DNA from: Flavobacterium sp. ENC
Lineage (GTDB): Bacteria; Bacteroidota; Bacteroidia; Flavobacteriales; Flavobacteriaceae
Assembly (NCBI RefSeq): GCF_020991415.1
Contig: NZ_JAJMOY010000012.1
Coordinates: 1 to 64,000, forward strand
Length of the DNA: 64,000 nucleotides
Direction of reading: 5' to 3'
The position numbers and the translations under genes were made by a program. The notes under the pieces are model-generated. The model saw only the letters and a program-made list of their open reading frames with translations. It had not been told where the DNA came from and did no database searches. Shown here piece by piece: positions 8,259 through 16,903 of this stretch (the stretch's first letter is position 1; every line of letters begins with the position of its first letter).

Positions 8259-10292
8259 ATGACAACTAATAAATCCACATCGTTATTTGAAAGCAAACAG
8301 GTAAAAGAAGCCTTCGTGCAGTCTTTTGTGAAGCTGAATCCAAAAATGATGATCAAAAATCCGGTAATGTTTACCGTAGAAATAGGAACTGCCATTATGT
8401 TTGCCGTTTGCATTTCCATTTTAATGGGAGCAACCGACCAGGGTAGTTTTGCTTATAATTTAATCGTGTTCTTAATTTTACTGGCAACGCTTTTGTTTGC
8501 CAATTTTGCCGAAGCCATTGCCGAAGCAAGAGGAAAAGCACAGGCGGACAGTTTAAGAAAAACAAGGGAAGAAACTCCGGCCAGACAAATCCTGCCAAAC
8601 GGAGAAGTCAAAAATATCAGTTCTTCGGAATTGAAAAAAGGAGATATTTTCGTTTGTGAAGCCGGAGATTTAATTGCAACCGATGGTGAAATTATCGAAG
8701 GTTTAGCTACTATCGACGAAAGTGCGATTACCGGAGAAAGTGCGCCTGTAATTCGGGAAGCCGGTGGTGACAAATCATCGGTAACTGGAGGGACAAAAGT
8801 GTTATCTGATAAAATTAAAGTAATTGTAACTTCTGAACCGGGCGAAAGCTTTCTGGATAAAATGATTGCTTTGGTGGAAGGAGCAAGCCGTCAGAAAACA
8901 CCAAACGAAATTGCTCTGACTATTTTGTTAGCGGCATTTACCTTAATCTTCGTAATTGTTTGTGTTACGCTAAAACCGTTTGCCGATTATGCGAATGCAC
9001 CGATCACTATTGCAGCTTTCATCGCCTTGTTTGTTTGTTTGATTCCAACCACAATTGGTGGTTTATTATCTGCCATTGGAATTGCGGGAATGGACAGAGC
9101 TTTGCGTGCCAACGTGATTACAAAATCAGGAAAAGCAGTAGAAACTGCCGGAGATATTGATGTATTACTTTTGGATAAAACCGGAACCATCACGATAGGA
9201 AACCGAAAAGCAACGAATTTCTATCCTGCAAAAGGGGTTTCTGAAGAAGATTTTATTAAATCTGCTGTATTAAGTTCATTAGCAGATGACACTCCGGAAG
9301 GGAAAAGTATCGTAGAACTGGCAGGTGTAGAAACTGCCACTAAATTATCAATTGAAGGTGCTACTTTAATCAAATTTACCGCCGAAACCAGAACTTCCGG
9401 AGTTATTTTAAAAGACGGAACCAATATTAGAAAAGGCGCTCAGGATGCCGCAAAAAACATTGCTGCACAGGCAGGAAATAGCTTTCCTGAAGATACTGCG
9501 CAAAAAGTAATTGACATTTCTACAAACGGTGGAACTCCATTAGTGGTGATTAAAAACAATCAGGTTCAGGGTGTCATCGAATTGCAGGATATCATCAAAA
9601 CCGGAATGAAAGAACGTTTTGACCGTTTGAGAAAAATGGGTGTCAAAACAGTGATGGTGACCGGAGATAATCCGCTTACGGCTAAATTTATCGCAGAAGC
9701 TGCCGGTGTAGATGATTTTATTGCCGAAGCGAAACCTGAGGATAAAATGAACTACATCAAAAACGAGCAAAACCTGGGTAAACTTGTTGCCATGATGGGT
9801 GACGGAACCAACGATGCTCCTGCCCTTGCGCAGGCCAATGTAGGTGTTGCGATGAACAGCGGAACCCAGGCTGCCAAAGAAGCCGGAAACATGGTCGATC
9901 TTGACAATGACCCAACCAAACTTATCGAGATTATCGAAATTGGAAAACAGCTTTTAATGACTCGCGGAACTTTAACTACTTTCTCTATTGCAAATGACGT
10001 TGCGAAATATTTTGCTATTGTTCCTGCTCTTTTTATTACTGCGATTCCTGCGCTCGAAGGATTGAATATCATGCGTCTGCACAGCCCTGAAAGTGCTATT
10101 TTATCAGCGGTAATTTTCAATGCTATTATCATTCCGATATTGATTCCATTAGCGTTGAGAGGTGTTGATTATAAACCCATCGGTGCAAGCGCCATCCTGA
10201 AAAGAAACCTTTTGATTTATGGTTTAGGCGGATTGATTGTGCCTTTTATCGGAATTAAATTAATTGATTTACTCGTAGCCCTGTTTATGTAA
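8259..10292 (+). CDS. kdpB: K+-transporting ATPase subunit B (P-type ATPase)
   Basis: 677 aa, typical for KdpB. P-type ATPase motifs are present: TGES in the actuator domain (about residue 160), the phosphorylation motif DKTGT with Asp306, KGAQDAA-type nucleotide-binding segment, and MMGDGTNDAPALAQA hinge motif. Seven membrane helices are expected. KdpB hydrolyses ATP to drive K+ import through KdpA. All catalytic residues appear intact. Gaps on both sides hold inverted repeats. Confidence 0.98.
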   Translation: MTTNKSTSLFESKQVKEAFVQSFVKLNPKMMIKNPVMFTVEIGTAIMFAVCISILMGATDQGSFAYNLIVFLILLATLLFANFAEAIAEARGKAQADSLRKTREETPARQILPNGEVKNISSSELKKGDIFVCEAGDLIATDGEIIEGLATIDESAITGESAPVIREAGGDKSSVTGGTKVLSDKIKVIVTSEPGESFLDKMIALVEGASRQKTPNEIALTILLAAFTLIFVIVCVTLKPFADYANAPITIAAFIALFVCLIPTTIGGLLSAIGIAGMDRALRANVITKSGKAVETAGDIDVLLLDKTGTITIGNRKATNFYPAKGVSEEDFIKSAVLSSLADDTPEGKSIVELAGVETATKLSIEGATLIKFTAETRTSGVILKDGTNIRKGAQDAAKNIAAQAGNSFPEDTAQKVIDISTNGGTPLVVIKNNQVQGVIELQDIIKTGMKERFDRLRKMGVKTVMVTGDNPLTAKFIAEAAGVDDFIAEAKPEDKMNYIKNEQNLGKLVAMMGDGTNDAPALAQANVGVAMNSGTQAAKEAGNMVDLDNDPTKLIEIIEIGKQLLMTRGTLTTFSIANDVAKYFAIVPALFITAIPALEGLNIMRLHSPESAILSAVIFNAIIIPILIPLALRGVDYKPIGASAILKRNLLIYGLGGLIVPFIGIKLIDLLVALFM

Positions 10293-10296
10293 GCTG

Positions 10297-10431
10297 CTAA
10301 GGCTCTAAGTTTCTAAGGTCCTGAGATAAAAAAAACTTAGAAACTTAAAACCTCAACGTCTTCTAAAATTTTAAAAACAAGTTCTTAAGATACTAAGTAC
10401 AAAAGAGAAGCTTAGAAACTTAGTGCCTTAG
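10297..10431. repeat. Inverted repeat between kdpB and kdpC
   Basis: CTAAGGCTCTAAGTTTCTAAG (10297-10317, written here as two parts: CTAAGGCTCTA and AGTTTCTAAG) is complementary to 10411-10431 at 20 of 21 positions. A partial third copy (AACTTAGAAACTTAAAACC) lies near 10334. It can fold on itself within the operon mRNA. No T-run follows, so it is not an obvious terminator. Confidence 0.7.
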
Positions 10432-10451
10432 AAACTCTAAAAAATAAAAAA

Positions 10452-11030
10452 ATGAAAAATATATTTTCACTATTAAAACTGACACTGCTTACTATCATTT
10501 TGTTTGCAGTTATTTATCCCCTTGCAATTTATGGAATTGCACAATTTGCTCCGAATCAGGGAAAAGGAGAAACGATTTCGGTTAACGGAAAAGTGGTTGG
10601 ATACCAAAAAATCGGTCAGAAATTCGATAAGTCGAATTATTTCTGGGGAAGACCTTCGGCTGTGGATTATAATGCTGCCGGAAGTGCCGGAAGCAACAAA
10701 GGGCCAAGTAATGCCGAGTATCTGGCGTTGGTTCAAAAAAGAATCGATACGTTTTTAATCGTGCACCCTTATTTGAAGAAATCAGAGATTCCATCGGATA
10801 TGGTGACGGCTTCCGGTAGTGGGTTGGATCCGAATATTTCACCGGAAGGTGCTTTGATTCAGGTGAAACGGGTTGCCAAAGAAAGAAAATTAGCTGAAGA
10901 TAAAGTAAAAGCTTTGGTTGAATCTAAAATTAACACGACTGTTGTTGGACCTGAAACCGTTAATGTTTTGGAATTGAATGTGGCTTTGGATCAGCTTTCT
11001 AAAAAAGGTTCTGAGGTTCTGAGTCGCTAA
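10452..11030 (+). CDS. kdpC: K+-transporting ATPase subunit C
   Basis: 192 aa, normal for KdpC. One N-terminal membrane helix (about 8-30, LTLLTIILFAVIYPLAIYGI) precedes a periplasmic domain with the conserved FWGRPSA and ASGSGLDPNISPEGA segments. KdpC is a helper that raises the K+ and ATP affinity of the complex. The gene closes the kdpFABC set; the porin and sensor genes follow. Confidence 0.97.
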   Translation: MKNIFSLLKLTLLTIILFAVIYPLAIYGIAQFAPNQGKGETISVNGKVVGYQKIGQKFDKSNYFWGRPSAVDYNAAGSAGSNKGPSNAEYLALVQKRIDTFLIVHPYLKKSEIPSDMVTASGSGLDPNISPEGALIQVKRVAKERKLAEDKVKALVESKINTTVVGPETVNVLELNVALDQLSKKGSEVLSR

Positions 11031-11176
11031 GATTCTAAGTTTCAAAGAATATTAATCTGTGTCGATCTGGCAACGGAGATTTCTCCTTCGTCGAAATGAC
11101 AAACCAGAAGGAAAATAAATTAAAGTAAGGCTTGAAAACCTTACAGGAAAACAAAAGCCTTTTTTATCCCAGAAGG

Positions 11177-11257
11177 CCTAGCCCTGATAGTAGTGGAAAT
11201 CCTTTTGTGCCGGGGTTCGGCACAAAAGATTGAAACGGATAGCAGGAAATAGCTTCT
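11177..11257. repeat. Structured dispersed repeat, copy 2
   Basis: Starts CCTAGCCCTGATAGTAGTGG and ends AGGAAATAGCTTC. A perfect 11-bp hairpin (CTTTTGTGCCG 11202-11212 with CGGCACAAAAG 11218-11228, loop GGGTT) occupies the place of the differently sequenced hairpin of the copy at 939-1022. The rest of the 308-nt gap between kdpC and the porin gene holds short repeat pieces (one near 11069-11101) and no gene. Confidence 0.7.
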
Positions 11258-11287
11258 GAAAATCTACTAAATAATTAATTTAATTAA

Positions 11288-11335
11288 GAGGACGATTGCT
11301 TTCGCCCCGGCGAACAGGTCGTTCCTCGCAATGAC
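11288..11335. repeat. Dispersed REP-like element before porin start
   Basis: GAGGACGATTGCTTTCG...GTTCCTCGCAATGACA ends three nucleotides before the porin ATG. ATTGC (11295-11299) can pair with GCAAT (11328-11332). A relative lies directly before the kinase gene at 14212. The GATTGCTTCG...CCTCGCAATGAC core is a widespread bacterial palindromic repeat. Confidence 0.6.
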
Positions 11336-11338
11336 AAA

Positions 11339-12415
11339 ATGAAAAAAATAATACTTACTGCTTTAATCGCTTTCGGTTTTAGCAATTTACAGGCACAAGA
11401 AGAAACAAAAAGTCCGTTTACATTTTCAGGATATGTGGACGTTTATTACAGTTATGATTTTGCAAAACCTGAAAATCATACACGTCCCGGATTTTTTTAC
11501 AACTATAACAAAAGCAATGAAGTGAACCTGAATCTGGGTTTGGCAAAAGTAAATTATTCGAAAGATAATATTCGCGGGAATTTTGCCTTAATGGCCGGAA
11601 CGTATGCCGAGTACAACATGACTGCCGAACAGGGTTTATTGAAAAATGTATACGAGGCCAATGTGGGCGTAAAGATTTCGCAAAACCATAATTTGTGGAT
11701 TGATGCAGGGATTATGCCGGCGCACATCGGTTTTGAAAGTGCGATTGGAAAAGATTGCCAGACTTTAACGAGAAGTATTCTGGCGGAGAATTCTCCGTAT
11801 TACGAAACGGGAGTTAAAATTGGTTACACCTCTGAATCCGGGAAATGGTATTTGGCCGGGATGTACCTCAATGGCTGGCAGCGTACCCAAAAAGCAGAAG
11901 GCAATCAAACGCCTGCTTTTGGAACGCAGGTCACGTACAAGCCATCTGATCGGGTTGTTTTGAACTGGAGTACGTATGTTGGAAACGAGCAGCCGGATAT
12001 GGACAAAAAATGGCGTTATTTCAATAACTTTTACGGACAGTTTAAAGTTACGGATAAAACAAATATAACAGCCGGTTTTGATGTTGGTTCACAACAAGCG
12101 GCAAAAAACAGTACTAAATACGACACCTGGTTTTCGCCTGTTCTGATTGTGCAATACAAGCCAACAGATAAGATTCAGCTGGCTGCAAGAGGAGAATATT
12201 ACAGTGATGAAAAAGGGGTGATTATCGCGACTGAGACACCAAATGGTTTTAAAACTTACGGATTTTCAGCTAACTTTGATTACTTAGTTACTGATACTGT
12301 AATGTTTAGAATAGAAGCCCGAAATCTTTCGGGTAAAGATGAAATATTTACAAAAGACAATCTTCCAACGGACACGAATACGTTTGTAACGACTTCGCTG
12401 GCAATTTCTTTCTAG
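11339..12415 (+). CDS. Outer-membrane porin-like beta-barrel protein
   Basis: 358 aa with a clear signal peptide (MKKIILTALIAFGFSNLQAQ, cleavage after about residue 20). The rest alternates polar and hydrophobic residues with many Tyr/Asn/Gly, as in beta-barrels, and ends in the aromatic terminal strand TSLAISF expected for outer-membrane insertion. It resembles the Bacteroidota porin often found beside kdp genes. Its position between kdpC and kdpD suggests that it lets K+ or other solutes through the outer membrane (inference). The family call is good; the exact solute is unknown. Confidence 0.85.
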   Translation: MKKIILTALIAFGFSNLQAQEETKSPFTFSGYVDVYYSYDFAKPENHTRPGFFYNYNKSNEVNLNLGLAKVNYSKDNIRGNFALMAGTYAEYNMTAEQGLLKNVYEANVGVKISQNHNLWIDAGIMPAHIGFESAIGKDCQTLTRSILAENSPYYETGVKIGYTSESGKWYLAGMYLNGWQRTQKAEGNQTPAFGTQVTYKPSDRVVLNWSTYVGNEQPDMDKKWRYFNNFYGQFKVTDKTNITAGFDVGSQQAAKNSTKYDTWFSPVLIVQYKPTDKIQLAARGEYYSDEKGVIIATETPNGFKTYGFSANFDYLVTDTVMFRIEARNLSGKDEIFTKDNLPTDTNTFVTTSLAISF

Positions 12416-12485
12416 CTTTAAGCTATAGGCTTTAGGCAGTAGGCTTTTGAAAGTTCTATTGCCTAAAGCTTACAGCTTATAGCTA
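12413..12485. repeat. Inverted repeat between porin and kdpD genes
   Basis: Arms 12413-12437 and 12461-12485 pair at 22 of 25 positions with a 23-nt loop. The left arm includes the porin stop codon, and the element fills nearly the whole gap to the next start. No T-run follows the stem. Confidence 0.75.
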
Positions 12486-12498
12486 AAAGCCTATTTTT

Positions 12499-13620
12499 AT
12501 GGAACAGAAAAATAACGCACAGCACTTTCTTGATTTAATTCAGAAATCCAGAAAAGGAAAATTCAAGGTCTACATTGGGATGAGTGCCGGTGTAGGTAAA
12601 ACGTATCGCATGCTTCAGGAAGCACATTCACTGTTGAAAAACGGAATTGATGTAAAAATTGGTTACATCGAAACGCATCTCCGAAAGGAAACGCATGAGT
12701 TATTGTTTGGTTTGCCGGTGATCCCGAGGCGGACTATTTTTTATAAAGGCAAAGAACTCGAAGAACTCGATGTTCAGGCGATTATCAATCTTAGGCCGGA
12801 AGTTGTCATTGTAGACGAATTGGCGCATACGAATGTAGAAGGAAGCAAAAATGAAAAACGCTGGCAGGATGTTTTAGAGATTCTGGAAGCGGGAATCAAT
12901 GTGATTTCGGCAGTTAATATTCAGCATATTGAAAGTTTAAACGAAGACGTAAAACGCATCACAGGCATTGATGTTCAGGAACGAATTCCGGATAATGTTT
13001 TACGAATTGCTGATGAAGTCGTGAATATTGATTTGACTTCAGAGGATTTGATTGCCCGTTTGAAAGAAGGCAAAATTTATACGCCTGATAAAATTCAGAC
13101 TGCCCTGACGAACTTTTTTAAATCGGAGCAGATTTTACAGCTGCGCGAACTGGCTTTAAAGGAAGTTGCGAGTCAGGTAGTCCGTAAAGTAGAAAGTGAA
13201 GTGCCGCAGCTACACGCTTTGAAACATGAAAAACTATTGGCCTGTATTAGCAGTAACGACAAAACGGCTAAAATTGTAATTCGGAAAGCAGCCCGGCTCG
13301 CGAGTTACTACAACGGAAGCTGGTATGTGATGTATGTGGAAACACCGAAAGAAAGCAGTATCAAAATTGCGTTGGACAAACAGCGTCATTTGATTAATAA
13401 TTTTAAACTGGCCACCCAATTAGGTGCAGAAGTCATAAAAACAGAACATAAAAATATTGCTGATGCCATTCTGATGATGGTCGAAGAAAAACAGATTACA
13501 ACTGTCTGCATTGGAAAACCACATTTGAATTTATTTAAAGTAATTTTGTCAACAACGATTTTCAGGCGTTTATTAAATCGGCTGTCGTTATCGAATGTTG
13601 ATCTTGTTATTTTGTCCTGA
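12499..13620 (+). CDS. kdpD: KdpD reduced to its N-terminal sensory half
   Basis: 373 aa against roughly 900 for full KdpD. It holds the KdpD ATP-binding domain (about 18-230; Walker A GMSAGVGKT at 27-35, GYIETHLRKET, DELAHTNVEGSKNEKRW) and then a universal-stress-protein-like domain (about 245-373). The membrane helices, GAF and kinase domains of classical KdpD are missing, and the stop is followed directly by a repeat array and a separate kinase gene. Short KdpD proteins are known in some cyanobacteria. It likely senses a cytoplasmic signal and acts on the kinase at 14212 (inference). The USP-like domain binds c-di-AMP in Staphylococcus KdpD; whether it does so here is unknown. Confidence 0.92.
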   Translation: MEQKNNAQHFLDLIQKSRKGKFKVYIGMSAGVGKTYRMLQEAHSLLKNGIDVKIGYIETHLRKETHELLFGLPVIPRRTIFYKGKELEELDVQAIINLRPEVVIVDELAHTNVEGSKNEKRWQDVLEILEAGINVISAVNIQHIESLNEDVKRITGIDVQERIPDNVLRIADEVVNIDLTSEDLIARLKEGKIYTPDKIQTALTNFFKSEQILQLRELALKEVASQVVRKVESEVPQLHALKHEKLLACISSNDKTAKIVIRKAARLASYYNGSWYVMYVETPKESSIKIALDKQRHLINNFKLATQLGAEVIKTEHKNIADAILMMVEEKQITTVCIGKPHLNLFKVILSTTIFRRLLNRLSLSNVDLVILS

Positions 13621-14150
13621 GAAATTAAACCATATAAGTTATATAAGTTCATTTAACAGAGTGCGTGAATTGCTTTACCTTAACTATGTGCCACCAAACT
13701 TATATTTCCTTATATTACTTACATGGTTCAAAAAAATATTGTAATGAGAAATTAAACCATATAAGTTATGTAAGTTCATTTAACAGAGTGCATGAATTGC
13801 TTTATCTTAACTATGTGCTCACCAAACTTATATTTCCTTATATTACTTACGTGGTTCAAAAAAATATTGTAATGAGAAATTAAACCATATAAGTTATATA
13901 AGTTCATTTAACAGAGTGCGCAAAACCAGAAGACGCAAAGTTTTTTTCTTTACAACTTTGATGCTTTACCTTAACTATGCGCCACCAAACTTATATTTCT
14001 TTATATTACTTACATGGTTCAAAAAAATATTGTAATCAGAAATTAAACCATATAAGTTATATAAGTTCATTTAACAGAGTGCGTGAATTGCTTTATCTTA
14101 ACTATGTGCCCACCAAACTTATATTTCCTTATATTACTTACATGGTTCAA
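13621..14150. repeat. Tandem array of ~127-bp units, four copies
   Basis: GAAATTAAAC starts at 13621, 13748, 13876 and 14039, giving steps of 127, 128 and 163. The third unit carries about 35 extra bases (13920-13960, with AGACGCAAAG). Units contain ATATAAGTTCATTTAACAGA and TATTTCCTTATATTACTTAC. Open frames at 13665-13883 and 13977-14171 are repeat translations, not genes. No gene is seen in the 591 nt between kdpD and the kinase gene. Confidence 0.95.
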
Positions 14151-14176
14151 AAAAAAAAAATAAATAATTAAATTTA

Positions 14177-14208
14177 GAGGATGAGATTGCTTCGTTCCTC
14201 GCAATGAC
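14177..14208. repeat. Dispersed REP-like element before kinase start
   Basis: GAGGATGAGATTGCTTCG, then TTCCTCGCAATGACA, ends just before the ATG at 14212. ATTGC (14186-14190) pairs with GCAAT (14201-14205). It is a shorter relative of the element before the porin gene and is likewise preceded by an AATTAAATTTA-type stretch. Confidence 0.6.
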
Positions 14209-14211
14209 ATC

Positions 14212-15930
14212 ATGAGAATTAAAACCAAATTAAATCTGGGCGTTGGATTGTTATTTTTAATGATCATCATACTCTCTTTAGTAAGTGCTTATTCTGTCTT
14301 TTTGATAAAAGCAGATACCGAGAATATTCTGAAAGCGAATTACAATACCCTGGAATATTCCAGAAATATGCTTTTATCGTTAGATGAAATTAGTACTGAT
14401 GCTGATCATGCGATTATTACTTTTAAAGAAAATCTTCAAAAACAAACGCAGAATATCACGGAGAACGGGGAGAAAAAAGTAACGGATAACCTGAAGGGAA
14501 ATTTTGCTTTTTTGGAAAAAAATAATATCGATGAAGCTGCCAAAACACAGATCAGGAAGGATATTTTTGAGATTATGAAACTCAACATGAATGCCATAAA
14601 ACAAAAAAGCGATATTGCGAAACATACCGCTGAAAACGCTAATTTGCTGATTGCCGTTGTAGGTACCTTATGTTTTCTGATTGCTTTTAACTTACTGATT
14701 AACCTACCGAATAATATTGCGAACCCGATTAAGGAGCTCACCCTTAGTATTAAGGAAATTGCCAATAAGAATTATTCCGAGCGTGTACATTTCACCAATC
14801 ATAACGAATATGGTGACCTGGCCAAATCGTTTAATACCATGGCGCAAAAACTTCAGGAATACAACAACAGCAATTTGTACAAGCTTTTCTTTGAGAAAAA
14901 ACGACTGGAAACGCTTATCAATAATATGCACGACCCTATTATTGGTTTAGACAATGAAGGGCTGATTTTGTTTGCCAACGATGAAGCCCTGAAAATCATC
15001 GGACTGAAAGCTGAGGATGTGGTTTCAAAAGCTGCTTCTACCCTGGCCCTGTCGAATGATCTGGTACGTTCGTTACTTTTCAAAGAAGAAAATGACAATT
15101 CGAAAAAACAGCCTTTAAAGATTTTTGCCAACGGAAAAGAAAGTTATTTTGATAAAGAAAAAATCAATATTACCATAACGCCGACAGGTGAGGAAAAAGA
15201 AATCAATATTGGAGATGTGATTATTCTTCGAAACATTACGCTTTTTAAAGAGCTGGATTTTGCGAAAACCAATTTTATAGCGACAGTCTCCCATGAATTG
15301 AAAACCCCTATCGCTTCTATAAAACTAAGTTTGCAGTTACTTCAAAATTCCAGAACGGGTGCCATGAACGAGGAGCAGAACCAATTGGTGGAAAGTATTA
15401 AAGACGATAGTCAGCGCTTGTTGAAAATAACCGGCGAATTACTCAATTTATCACAATTGGAAACAGGGAATATCCAGCTGAATATCGAAAAAAGTAATCC
15501 GTATAACATTGTAAATTATGCAAAGGAAGCTGTAAAAGTACAGGCAGACCAAAAGCAAATAAAATTGGTCATTGATGCGAATGAAAATTTACCGGATGTA
15601 AAAGCGGACAGCGAAAAAACAGGCTGGGTTTTGATCAATTATTTATCAAATGCCATTACCTATTCTTCTGAAAAAAGTACTATTGTCATTAAACTGAAAG
15701 AGGAAAACAATCAAATCTTATTTCAGGTTATTGATACCGGAAAAGGAATTGATGCGCGGTACAAAAACAAAGTTTTCGATAAATATTTTCAGATTCCGGG
15801 CAGCCGGAAATCAGGCACGGGACTTGGGCTGGCGATCAGTAAGGAATTCATTGAAGCCCAAAACGGAACCATTGGCGTAGAAAGCAATTTAGGATTAGGA
15901 AGTACCTTTTGGTTTTCACTAAACGTTTGA
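14212..15930 (+). CDS. Membrane histidine kinase of the kdp locus
   Basis: 572 aa. Helix 1 (about 9-31), a sensor stretch of about 120 residues, helix 2 (about 144-163), HAMP (about 165-215, NPIKELTLSIKEIA), PAS (about 230-340, NNMHDPIIGLDNEGLILFAN), then HisKA with HELKTP and phosphoacceptor His361, and HATPase with NAITYSS, DTGKGI and GTGLGLAIS. It has no receiver or KdpD domain. With the short KdpD before it, it makes up a split version of the classical sensor. The NtrC-type regulator at 3702 is the likely partner, as no other regulator lies in the locus (inference). Confidence 0.9.
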   Translation: MRIKTKLNLGVGLLFLMIIILSLVSAYSVFLIKADTENILKANYNTLEYSRNMLLSLDEISTDADHAIITFKENLQKQTQNITENGEKKVTDNLKGNFAFLEKNNIDEAAKTQIRKDIFEIMKLNMNAIKQKSDIAKHTAENANLLIAVVGTLCFLIAFNLLINLPNNIANPIKELTLSIKEIANKNYSERVHFTNHNEYGDLAKSFNTMAQKLQEYNNSNLYKLFFEKKRLETLINNMHDPIIGLDNEGLILFANDEALKIIGLKAEDVVSKAASTLALSNDLVRSLLFKEENDNSKKQPLKIFANGKESYFDKEKINITITPTGEEKEINIGDVIILRNITLFKELDFAKTNFIATVSHELKTPIASIKLSLQLLQNSRTGAMNEEQNQLVESIKDDSQRLLKITGELLNLSQLETGNIQLNIEKSNPYNIVNYAKEAVKVQADQKQIKLVIDANENLPDVKADSEKTGWVLINYLSNAITYSSEKSTIVIKLKEENNQILFQVIDTGKGIDARYKNKVFDKYFQIPGSRKSGTGLGLAISKEFIEAQNGTIGVESNLGLGSTFWFSLNV

Positions 15931-16027
15931 AAATCAAGCAGGAGTTAATATTCGCTTAAGGTTGGATTAACCCGGAAATAGTTGATCAAATCCTTCGTTA
16001 TTTTGCTATATCTAACGAGAATCAATC

Positions 16028-16792
16028 ATGATTTACAAAACGATTTGCCTGGTATTTCTATTCAGCGTTTTTGCTGCAACAGCACAAAAGAACGATTCTA
16101 TTGCTGCAATTGACAGCAGTGCGGCACACCATCTTAAATTCAGTTATAAGCAGCTGATTATTCCGGGTGCATTAATTGGCTATGGTGTAATTGGCCTTGA
16201 AAGTGATCAGCTTTTAAGCTTTAATTCGCAGATCAAAAAAGAAGTTACCGAAGATATTGACGAGAAAATCACCATTGATGATTTCTCCCAGTATGCACCC
16301 GCAGCCTCTGTTTTTGCTTTGAATGCTTTTGGTGTAAAAGGAAAAAATACAATGCGTGACCGGTCTGTAATTTTCGTGACTTCCTACGTTATTATGGCTT
16401 CTACTGTTTTGAGTTTAAAGTCAATCGTACATGAACAAAGACCTGACGGGAGTTCCAATAATTCTTTTCCGTCCGGACATACCGCCACTGCTTTTGCCGG
16501 AGCCGAATTTTTATGGCAGGAATACAAAGACAAATCGATTTGGTACGGAATTGCAGGGTATGCCGTGGCAACCGGAACGGGATTATTCCGGATTTACAAC
16601 AACCGCCATTGGTTAACCGATGTCGCAGCCGGAGCCGGAATCGGGATTTTGAGTACTAAAATTGCGTATTGGATGAATCCGTACATTACCAAAAAACTAT
16701 TTAAATCCTCCTCTGAAGGCAATTCGACTTCTATGATTGCTCCTTTCTACAATGGGCAGCAATATGGATTGAGCTTTGTGAAGGTTTTTTAG
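16028..16792 (+). CDS. PAP2-family lipid phosphatase
   Basis: 254 aa. Signal-like N-terminus ending ATAQ (residue 20). The three phosphatase motifs are complete: KSIVHEQRP (Lys131, Arg138), PSGH (148-151, His151) and R-N5-H-N3-D (Arg188, His194, Asp198). Such enzymes dephosphorylate lipid phosphates such as phosphatidic acid or undecaprenyl pyrophosphate in the envelope. The substrate cannot be assigned. It is separated from the kinase gene by 97 nt and converges with the repressor gene at 16904. Confidence 0.88.
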   Translation: MIYKTICLVFLFSVFAATAQKNDSIAAIDSSAAHHLKFSYKQLIIPGALIGYGVIGLESDQLLSFNSQIKKEVTEDIDEKITIDDFSQYAPAASVFALNAFGVKGKNTMRDRSVIFVTSYVIMASTVLSLKSIVHEQRPDGSSNNSFPSGHTATAFAGAEFLWQEYKDKSIWYGIAGYAVATGTGLFRIYNNRHWLTDVAAGAGIGILSTKIAYWMNPYITKKLFKSSSEGNSTSMIAPFYNGQQYGLSFVKVF

Positions 16793-16811
16793 TTTTTTTA
16801 CGATTGTCCGT

Positions 16812-16862
16812 CTGAGCGGAATCGAGGACCTTTTGCCTGATCCAGCCTTCGACTCCGCCCAG
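16812..16862. repeat. Imperfect inverted repeat, dispersed element
   Basis: CTGAGCGGAATCGA (16812-16825) pairs with TCGACTCCGCCCAG (16849-16862) at 12 of 14 positions. The right arm with AGGGTGACAC is a common dispersed palindrome in flavobacteria. It sits between the convergent PAP2 and repressor genes, where it may act as a weak terminator. Confidence 0.55.
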
Positions 16863-16903
16863 GGTGACACTCCGTTATAAAACCAAAGCTTAATTCTCAG
16901 AAC

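Noticed and set aside
13665..14171. Two frames with near-identical proteins (13665-13883 and 13977-14171)
   Set aside because: Translations of the 127-bp tandem array; the similarity is a DNA repeat effect.
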